From assembly GCA_938085425.1 (NCBI GenBank), contig CALKGQ010000014.1, positions 62,001-126,000 on the forward strand: a stretch of DNA of 64,000 nt, read 5' to 3'. The translations under genes were made by a program, and so were the position numbers. The notes under the pieces are model-generated. The model saw nothing but the letters and a program-made list of their open reading frames with translations, searched no databases and was not told the origin of the DNA. Every line of letters starts with the position of its first letter. Positions within the stretch are counted from its first letter, which is position 1. Positions 58,701-64,000 of the stretch are shown here, in pieces. The DNA is from an uncultured Flavobacteriales bacterium. Lineage in GTDB: Bacteria > Bacteroidota > Bacteroidia > Flavobacteriales_D > Sanyastnellaceae.

Positions 58701-61700
58701 AACAAACGTGAATTCTGGAGCAGTCGTATCTGAAACCTCAATGGTTTGGGTTGCACTTGTGGTGTTGCCACATCCGTCGTCTGCTGTGAATGTCCGGACC
58801 AAGGTGAAGGCGTTGGCACAATCACCGGCAATGGTGTCATTCACGACTGTGATGGTGGCCTCTCCACAGTTGTCCGTGGCGGAAGCATCATCGAGCACCA
58901 ACTCATCCGAGCATTCTGCGCTGTAACCTTCGGGGACAAATGTGAAGACTGGAGCCTCCGAATCAGACACTGTGATCGTTTGGACCCCAATGGTCTCGTT
59001 GAAACATTCGTCCAATGCTGTGAAGGTCCGAGTCAGAACGTAGCCTTGTGCACAAGAATAGTCGTACGACTCTTCCAACGTCACCAAAGCCAATCCACAT
59101 GCGTCGCTCGCAAGCGCATCCAAAAGAAGCAGTTCATCGCCACAATCTGCTTCATAGCTCGGTGGCACAAACAGGTCTGGCCCAGTGGTGTCGACCACAG
59201 AAATGATTTGCGTCGCCTCCGCGCTGTTGCCAGCATCATCGGTTGCCGTGAAGGTGCGAATGAGTTCGTACTCATGGGCACAACTCCCCGCAATGGTTGC
59301 GCTGGACACCTCGATGGTGACCTCTCCACAGTTGTCAGAGGCCGTTGCGTCGTCGAAGATCAAGGCATCAGAACACTCGCTCGTGTAGTCCGCGGGCACC
59401 GAAGTGAACTCAGGCGCCGTCGTGTCTTCAACTGTGATCGTCTGCTGTGCCTCCGTGCTGTTCCCAGCATCGTCGGTGGCGGTGAACGTACGCACCACTG
59501 TGTAGTTGCCTGCTGCATCACCTGCAATGGTTTCGCTGGACACCTCGATGGTGACCTCTCCACAGTTGTCAGACGCAGAAGCGTCGTCAAGGATCAAGGC
59601 GTCAGAACACTCGCTCGTGTAGTCCGCGGGCACTGAGGTGAACTCAGGCGCCGTCGTGTCTTCAACTGTGATCGTCTGCTGTGCCTCGCTGCTGTTGCCG
59701 CAAGCATCTGTAGCGGTAAACGTGCGGACAATGCTGTAGTTGCCTGCTGCATCACCTGCGATGGTCTCGCTGGAAACCTCAAGGGTCAACTCAGAACACG
59801 AACGGCTGTGAGAGAATGTCAGATCAGCTCGGGCGTCGTTCACCTGGTCGCCGCCTGGGAAAATCTGGGTGCGGAACTGACCGCTCAAATCACCGTCGGT
59901 GGTCAACTGTGCAACAAGGACGCGCTGGTCGTCTCCACCAAGGCCATTGACGGCCACTGGGGGAACAATGTACCAGCCACTGCCAACACCGTCATTCACC
60001 TCAAAGCTGTTGCCAGACTCAAAGGCGTCCGCCCAAGAACCAGGGATCAACTCCACAGAACCTTCTCCCAAGCCAGGCTCCTGTGTAAGACCAACAGTCA
60101 CATAGCTGTCGAAGGCCAATTCAGGCACAAGATCCAAAGCTCCAGGAGTCAAGTCATTTGAAGTAGCGCCTCCAAAAGCATTTTGATAAAAGCTTGTGGT
60201 CGTGTTCAAAGCAAGGGCAAACTCGTCGTTGCCGGTGACGCTCGTCACTTGGTCCTCTGAAGAAGAAACATCGAGGTAAATGCGGTACGTCTGAAGACCG
60301 GCAAGAACTCCGTCGTCGTGAGAGGCCACAAGCTCAAGGCTCAAACCATATCCCTCCACCGTAGAGGTGAACGCAAAGTCATCTGCGCAAGAAGTGCAAT
60401 TGTCAACGACCGTGGCATCGTCAAACACCAAATCATCGGAGCACTCTGCTGTGTAGTCAGAAGGAATGCTCAATTCTGGTGCGGTCGTGTCTTCTACGAC
60501 AATCGTTTGCTGGGCCGCGCTGCTGTTGCCAGCATCGTCGGTGGCGGTGAACGTGCGCACCACTGTGTAGTTGCCTTCGCAGTCGCCGGCAATGGTTTCG
60601 CTAGAAACTTCAATGATGACCTCACCACAGTTGTCAGATGCTGTGGCGTCGTCAAGGATCAAGGCGTCAGAACACTCGCTCGTGTAGTCCGCAGGCACTG
60701 AGGTGAACTCAGGAGCCGTCGTGTCTTCCACGGTGATGGTCTGCTGTGCCTCGCTGCTGTTGCCGCATAGATCGGTGGCGACAAAGGTCCGCACCAAAGT
60801 GTAGTTGCCCGCTGCGTCACCTGCAATGGTTTCGCTGGACACCTCAATGGTGACCTCTCCACAGTTGTCAGATGCTGAAGCGTCGTCAAGAATCAATTCG
60901 TCAGAACATTCGCTGGTATAGTCAGAAGGCACCGACAAAAACTCGGGAGCTACAATGTCCTGCACCTGAATGGAATAGACATAGCTGGCGGATCCACCGG
61001 CACAATTGGTCACCGTCAAGGTTCTCTCAATCGAGTAATTCCCTGGGCAATCTCCCTCAGACACGTTGTCTTCGACGAGTTCAACCACAAGGTCATCGGA
61101 GCATCCCAAAGCTTCTGCCGTAGCAGACGCATAAGACACCAAAAAATCAGACCCTGTGGGCATCTCAATGTCGTCTTCACATGACACCACCTCATCTGCT
61201 GGACCAGCTTCGATGATGGGGCACGCAAAGGCTCCAAGGGGAGCTTGGGCAAAGGTCAGGTCTGGGCGTATGTCATTCACCTGATCACCTTCTGGGAAGA
61301 TTTGGGTTCGGAAAGAACCCGAGATCTGACCGTCTGTGGTCAATTGAGCCACCAACACCCGATTGTCATCGCCAGCAACGCCATTCAACCCACCGGGAGG
61401 AATGATGAACCATCCACTGCCCAAACCATCGTTGACCACGATGCTGCTTCCAGACTCAAATTCTTCAATCCAAACGCCAGGGATCAATTGGGTCTCTCCC
61501 TCCGACACATCGTCACTGCTTGTCGCTCCAATGGTGACCCAAGAGTCGTAAGCCGCATCGGGCGCCACGACCATCATGGCAGGACTGATGTTGCTTCCTA
61601 GACAACCGCCAAACACGTTCTGATAAAACGTGGTTGTGGTGGCCAATTCCAAGGGGAATTCATCGCTTCCTGTCACCGCAGTCAACACATCTTCTGAAGA

Positions 61701-64000
61701 AGTCATGGTGACATAGACGCGGTAAGTACTCAACCCCGCCAAGGAACCCTCCGCATGCGTTTGGACCAGCTCGATGTCCACACCGTATCCAGCTTCTGAG
61801 GAAGTGAAGGTGTCGTAACCACAGCAATAATCGCAAGAGCCGTCATCCACTGCCGCCACTTCGTCATAGTTGCAGGCTTGGCTGTCAGTGCAACCCGCCT
61901 CCTCGATGTCGCAAACACCGTTTTCGTTGACATCGTCGCACACCCCATCACAATTGAATCCCGGGTCTGCAAATTCACAAGAGCCATCATCGTAGGACGC
62001 ATCCGCATCAAAATTGCAAGCCTGAACGTCCAAACATCCACAAGCATTGGTGCCGCAGGAGCAATACTCACATGAACCGTCGAGGACATTCACCTCTGCG
62101 TCATAGTTGCAAGCTGCATCGTCTGAACATCCTTCGTACACCAAAGTAAGGCTGTACAGTTCGCTCACTTCAAGCTCATTGCCGCACGCATCTGTGATGC
62201 TGTATGTCCTCAGAATGGTCTGCGCAGCATTCGAAGAAGACAACGCTTCGTCTGAATAGTACCAAACCGGAGCATCGTCACAATTGTCCACCAATGTCAA
62301 GTCCGCTTCTGGCAAGGTCTCTCCCAGAAGGGCGTTGATTTCAATGGCGCAATCTTCAGGGGTTTCGCATCCTGCGAATCCAGCCTCAATGGTGGGTGCC
62401 TCGTCGTCCACAAAAGTCACTTTTTGCAAAGAGGTTGAGGAATTCCCACAGGCATCTGTGGCTGTAAACAAACGCTCCACAGTCCGCTCTTGCGGGCAGT
62501 CTCCATTGACCTCTGTCTCCTCCACCACGATGGTCACATTCGAACAATTGTCGAATGCCTCTGGCAAATCTGACGGCACAACGTCATCACAACCCAGAGT
62601 CAAATCAGACAAAGCTGTGATGATGGGAGCTTCATTGTCCATCACCTGGATACTCTGCTCTCCCGTCGTTTCGTTCAAACAAGGATCTGTCGCGAGGAAG
62701 GATCGTACGATCGTGTAATTGCCCTCGCAGGCACCTGGGACGATTTCTGTAGAAATCTCAATGGACACTTCGCCGCAGTCGTCTTGACCAAATGCTTCAC
62801 CGAGATCAGCAGTGTCTACGTCTTCACAAAGGATGACCAAGTCTGAAGGCACAAACAACTCCGGAGACACTGTGTCCACGACAATGATAATTTGCTGACG
62901 GGTCCGGCTGTACCCAGAACAGTCTGAGGCCGTCCAACTCCTAAAGAGTGTGTAGTCATGCTCACATACGCCGTCAATTCGGGTCTCTCCAGCAAACACA
63001 ACCACTGGTGAAGACTGCGTTTCGTAGCAGTCGTTCGCATTGAATGTGGCCTCAAAAGAGGGGGCGAACGGAGACACAATGGCCTCCACCACGGCCTCTC
63101 CGGCAAGGGGAACCTGCCATGCTTGAAGGGTTACATCGGATGGGAAGCTTGTGAAAATGGGCTTGAGCGAGTTGCCTTCACAATCGAAATTGGCCGCCGC
63201 GAAGCTGCAGTTCCCCGGATCTGTCGCCGAAGGGTCAAAGTTGCAGGCAGAGTCGTCTTGACAGCCAACAATCTCGAAAGGATCACAAACTCCATCTCCG
63301 TCTGCGTCCAACAAGCATTCGCCATCACAATCGTATCCGAATGCAGGGAATTCACAAGACTCGTCGGCGTACAATGCCGAGGCATCATAATTGCAGGCCG
63401 ACTCTTGCAAACAACCTGCACAAGAAGTGAATTCACAGGTGCCGTCTTCGTTCGTGGCCAGCACGTCGAAGTTGCAAGCCTCAGGGTCCGTGCAGCCAGC
63501 CACAGGCTCGATGCATGAACCATCGTCGTCCGTCGCGACATCACTGTAGTTGAGAGCTGTTTCCGAAGTGCAACCGGGAATTTCATCTCCATCACAAACG
63601 TCATCTCCATCCGCATCTTCCAAACAATTCCCCTCACAATCGCGGCCAGCATCTGGGTACGAACAAGTCCCATCGTTGACCTGAGCCTCCATGTCGTAGT
63701 TGCAAGCCGTCAAATCCGTGCAGCCTGTGGCCAAACATGAAATGAAATCACATGAGCTGTCGTCGCTGTTGGCGTTCACGTCGAAGTTGCACGCCTGAGG
63801 GTTGGTGCAGCCTTCAATGGGATTGCAGCTTCCATCGTCAATGGTGGCAGTCTCGTCAAAATTGTCCGCGAATTCATTGGTGCAGCCTGCACAAGACGTG
63901 AATTCACAAGATCCATCGTTGACCTCGGCCAAAACATCGAAGTTGCAGGCATCCGCCAAAGTGCAACCTTGCGCCAAGCATGAAAGATAATCGCATGAAC
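55650..64000 (-). CDS. Giant secreted repeat protein (GCTDxxACNYD and HYR-like repeats), N-terminus outside window
   Basis: At least 2,783 residues; the frame stays open to the right edge, so the true start lies beyond 64000. From N- to C-terminus: eight Cys-rich repeats of the GCTDxxACNYDxxAxxDDGSC type, four HYR-like domains, three repeats, an unrecognised domain, eleven HYR-like domains (the fourth split by a second copy of that domain), then 22 repeats. Some repeats carry a CDGxCLNDxDGDGICDxxE extension, a calcium-binding pattern. Two dockerin-like EF-hand segments lie near the end (DFTGDGVVQLEDLLEF and DFNGDGQVQAQDLLDF), and the second is the C-terminus. No type A or B type IX signal is seen. 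It is probably a cell-surface or secreted adhesin, but no function is claimed. No enzymatic motif was found. Confidence 0.85.
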   Translation of the reverse strand, partial: SCDYLSCLAQGCTLADACNFDVLAEVNDGSCEFTSCAGCTNEFADNFDETATIDDGSCNPIEGCTNPQACNFDVNANSDDSSCDFISCLATGCTDLTACNYDMEAQVNDGTCSYPDAGRDCEGNCLEDADGDDVCDGDEIPGCTSETALNYSDVATDDDGSCIEPVAGCTDPEACNFDVLATNEDGTCEFTSCAGCLQESACNYDASALYADESCEFPAFGYDCDGECLLDADGDGVCDPFEIVGCQDDSACNFDPSATDPGNCSFAAANFDCEGNSLKPIFTSFPSDVTLQAWQVPLAGEAVVEAIVSPFAPSFEATFNANDCYETQSSPVVVFAGETRIDGVCEHDYTLFRSWTASDCSGYSRTRQQIIIVVDTVSPELFVPSDLVILCEDVDTADLGEAFGQDDCGEVSIEISTEIVPGACEGNYTIVRSFLATDPCLNETTGEQSIQVMDNEAPIITALSDLTLGCDDVVPSDLPEAFDNCSNVTIVVEETEVNGDCPQERTVERLFTATDACGNSSTSLQKVTFVDDEAPTIEAGFAGCETPEDCAIEINALLGETLPEADLTLVDNCDDAPVWYYSDEALSSSNAAQTILRTYSITDACGNELEVSELYSLTLVYEGCSDDAACNYDAEVNVLDGSCEYCSCGTNACGCLDVQACNFDADASYDDGSCEFADPGFNCDGVCDDVNENGVCDIEEAGCTDSQACNYDEVAAVDDGSCDYCCGYDTFTSSEAGYGVDIELVQTHAEGSLAGLSTYRVYVTMTSSEDVLTAVTGSDEFPLELATTTTFYQNVFGGCLGSNISPAMMVVAPDAAYDSWVTIGATSSDDVSEGETQLIPGVWIEEFESGSSIVVNDGLGSGWFIIPPGGLNGVAGDDNRVLVAQLTTDGQISGSFRTQIFPEGDQVNDIRPDLTFAQAPLGAFACPIIEAGPADEVVSCEDDIEMPTGSDFLVSYASATAEALGCSDDLVVELVEDNVSEGDCPGNYSIERTLTVTNCAGGSASYVYSIQVQDIVAPEFLSVPSDYTSECSDELILDDASASDNCGEVTIEVSSETIAGDAAGNYTLVRTFVATDLCGNSSEAQQTITVEDTTAPEFTSVPADYTSECSDALILDDATASDNCGEVIIEVSSETIAGDCEGNYTVVRTFTATDDAGNSSAAQQTIVVEDTTAPELSIPSDYTAECSDDLVFDDATVVDNCTSCADDFAFTSTVEGYGLSLELVASHDDGVLAGLQTYRIYLDVSSSEDQVTSVTGNDEFALALNTTTSFYQNAFGGATSNDLTPGALDLVPELAFDSYVTVGLTQEPGLGEGSVELIPGSWADAFESGNSFEVNDGVGSGWYIVPPVAVNGLGGDDQRVLVAQLTTDGDLSGQFRTQIFPGGDQVNDARADLTFSHSRSCSELTLEVSSETIAGDAAGNYSIVRTFTATDACGNSSEAQQTITVEDTTAPEFTSVPADYTSECSDALILDDASASDNCGEVTIEVSSETIAGDAAGNYTVVRTFTATDDAGNSTEAQQTITVEDTTAPEFTSVPADYTSECSDALIFDDATASDNCGEVTIEVSSATIAGSCAHEYELIRTFTATDDAGNSAEATQIISVVDTTGPDLFVPPSYEADCGDELLLLDALASDACGLALVTLEESYDYSCAQGYVLTRTFTALDECFNETIGVQTITVSDSEAPVFTFVPEGYSAECSDELVLDDASATDNCGEATITVVNDTIAGDCANAFTLVRTFTADDGCGNTTSATQTIEVSDTTAPEFTFVPEDQLIECNVSLDGTMATATDQCGEVTVEVEEVYEQGACGGAYVITRTFTAVDACGNSNSAVQTITQQDTTSPLLDIASDATIECDEPAPAAEYTASDACGAVTVEVLEEIVPGSCPQSMTIVRTYIATDDCGNATSATQTIEVVDTTAPTFTYTPESTSIVYEAEGDTLAAPFVVVIDNCDTEASWSVEETILVDLPNELTVERVYTALDACGNQTLFTEVATLVLQVLGCTDSEACNYDSFANEDDESCFYPLYGYDCDGNCLNDDNDNGICDELEVSGCTDPDNPGYNPEANVDDGSCLTGGCTIEFACNYDVSAEFQIAGACEFDSCSGCTSEEACNYDSEATLNDGSCEFPAYGYGCDGECLNDEDGDGICDEFEIAGCTDPSNPAYNPAATDDDGSCLVAGCLLPFACNFEPTADYLDIALCDLNSCSGCTDPEACTFDPSATLNAPADCTYPASQFVDCDGDCNNDADGDGICDELEIPGCTDTAASNYSPFATDDNGTCIIEVGGCTLPFACNFDPSADFYLPGACDFSCLFGMPFDGEACADDLACNFGLDEPCMYFDANGSLCAQVGCMNEAACNFDADAQVNSGCEYASCQVFGCTNANACNFDLSATTEDGSCEYATCLGCMDSEASNFDPDASLDNGQCQFDVMGCTLLIACNYNPTATVNDGSCDFTGCFGCVTPSACNYDDNALYPDGSCEFASNGQDCNGNCLVDSDGDSVCDASEVVGCTDPEALNFNANATDESGTCQYASTGCTNQTACNFDFTAQEDDGTCDFESCTGCIVSWACNYDEGATLNDGSCVFPDASGVCPSVCEFDADGDGICDANEVSGCTYFNASNFNPLATDDNGNCVFEGCISPDFTSYNALANTNDGQCTNTPVSADFTGDGVVQLEDLLEFLVAYGTSGPEWGLEWIQDGCSVVAMGIADMDVNATGCTYPTAANFDPTAAFDLGTCVWLGCTDSEALNFNALATLDDSSCSYNVCPDFNGDGQVQAQDLLDFLIAWGTVYE
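55734..58012 (-). repeat. Cys-rich repeat block C (22 units)
   Basis: Twenty-two repeats of about 22-50 residues, each starting GC(T/M/L/I) and including ACN(Y/F)D or a variant and a DGSC-like end. Roughly every third unit has the DxDGDGxCD extension. The first dockerin-like segment is inside unit 20. Confidence 0.85.
58013..61235 (-). repeat. HYR-like domain array (11 units) of giant protein
   Basis: Eleven HYR-like domains of about 78 residues with the order PADYTSECSD, DNCGEVTIEVSS, GNYTVVRTFTATD, QTITVEDTTAPE. Several copies are nearly identical in DNA: a TCAGAACACTCGCTCGTGTA block recurs at 59368, 59602 (234 bases, one unit) and 60667. Confidence 0.85.
59800..60395 (-). other. Unrecognised ~195-residue domain, copy 2, inserted in an HYR-like unit
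   Basis: Begins after DDATVVDNCTSC and ends before SCSELTLEVSS, so it splits an HYR-like domain at its conserved DNC loop. Core patterns shared with copy 1: GLQTYRIYLDVSSSED, FYQNAFGG, SYVTVGL, GVGSGWYIVPP, DDQRVLVAQLTTDG, FRTQIFPGGDQVND. Confidence 0.75.
61240..61818 (-). other. Unrecognised ~195-residue domain, copy 1
   Basis: Between a Cys-rich repeat (ending DYCCG) and the start of the HYR-like array. It shares GLSTYRVYVTMTSSED, FYQNVFGG, SWVTIGA, GLGSGWFIIPPGGLNG, DDNRVLVAQLTTDG and FRTQIFPEGDQVND with copy 2. Confidence 0.75.
61820..62140 (-). repeat. Cys-rich repeat block B (3 units)
   Basis: Three GCxDxxACNYD-type repeats, one with a calcium-binding-like extension (DVNENGVCDIEEA), linking two HYR-like arrays. 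Confidence 0.8.
62140..63160 (-). repeat. First HYR-like array (4 units)
   Basis: Four more divergent HYR-like domains (FVPSDLVILCEDVD, ITALSDLTLGCDD and others). The first and last units lack parts of the consensus. Confidence 0.7.
63160..64000 (-). repeat. Cys-rich repeat block A (8 units seen, continues past edge)
   Basis: Eight GCTDxxACNYD-type repeats in the N-terminal part of what is visible; the frame continues to the right edge with the same composition (CDYLSCLAQGCT). Confidence 0.8.

Noticed and set aside
58219-59636. Long plus-strand open frames opposite the giant gene
   Set aside because: They mirror the biased codon pattern of the HYR array on the other strand and have no protein features of their own.
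55650-64000. CRISPR-like repeated DNA
   Set aside because: Repeats are in one long reading frame, vary in length and sequence, and encode Cys-rich and HYR-like protein repeats; there are no constant repeats with unique spacers.
1-64000. tRNA, rRNA, insertion sequence or phage genes
   Set aside because: None was recognised on either strand; intergenic spaces are too short for most, and no transposase or integrase motif was seen.

Overview
The window is about 64 kb of a compact, fairly GC-rich bacterial chromosome. The gene content points to Bacteroidota, most likely a marine Flavobacteriales-type lineage; this is inferred from gene families, not from a marker search. Indicators are a DUF4835/PorD-type gene next to coaBC and recN, a TonB-dependent receptor with a carboxypeptidase-like N-terminal domain, an OmpA protein with PD40 repeats, a Bacteroidota-type RpoZ, a lipoprotein BamD, a type IX-like secretion tail, a giant protein of Cys-rich and HYR-like repeats, few Shine-Dalgarno sites, and many TAnnTTTG promoter boxes. 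No rRNA, tRNA, CRISPR array, IS element or phage gene was seen, and no gene-free stretch exceeds 300 bases.

Layout. 1-8032 (minus): recR, a two-part glycosyltransferase, a 2-oxoacid dehydrogenase E2, an OmpA/PD40 protein, a DnaQ-like exonuclease and a GT4 glycosyltransferase cut by the left edge. 8092-15808 (plus): sodium/solute symporter, PLP aminotransferase, then heptose-7-phosphate kinase, TrkH-type K+ transporter, menaquinone methyltransferase and EPSP synthase. 15781-19434: EI24/CysZ-like membrane protein, Mpl-type Mur ligase, and a DtxR/MntR regulator coupled to a ZIP transporter. 19545-26028: SixA-type phosphatase, AI-2E family permease, CTP synthase, GNAT enzyme, small outer membrane protein, ABC-F ATPase. 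26076-30199: phenylacetyl-CoA epoxidase genes paaABCD plus paaI, with paaE divergent. 30187-34019 (minus): alpha-oxoamine synthase, truA, MsbA-like exporter. 34144-39203 (plus): bamD, rpoZ, coaBC, DUF4835/porD, recN. 39210-47790: TonB-dependent receptor, Lhr-like helicase, a TPR protein with a GNAT/FemAB-like protein, then a tightly divergent oxidoreductase/metal-receptor pair. 47950-54135 (plus): dnaK, an RND/MMPL exporter, a Tat-exported glycosylasparaginase-like enzyme, a UbiA prenyltransferase. 54322-64000 (minus): a secreted propeller-like protein and the C-terminal 2.7+ kDa-hundreds portion (over 2,780 residues) of a giant repeat protein that enters from the right edge.

Two signals stand out. 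First, at least ten transcription-unit starts carry TAnnTT(T/C)G exactly 4 or 5 bases before the start codon. If the box sits at about -7, as known for Bacteroidota sigma-A promoters, transcription starts on the start codon itself, so leaderless mRNAs would be common here. The rule also settles several start codons, including a GTG for recR. Second, the giant protein combines at least 33 Cys-rich GCTDxxACNYD-type repeats, about 15 HYR-like domains, two copies of an unrecognised domain of about 195 residues (one inserted inside an HYR-like domain), and two dockerin-like EF-hand segments, one of them forming the extreme C-terminus where a type IX signal would be expected.

Genes are packed tightly: many neighbours overlap by ATGA, GTGA or TTGA, and three convergent pairs overlap by 13 to 38 bases.
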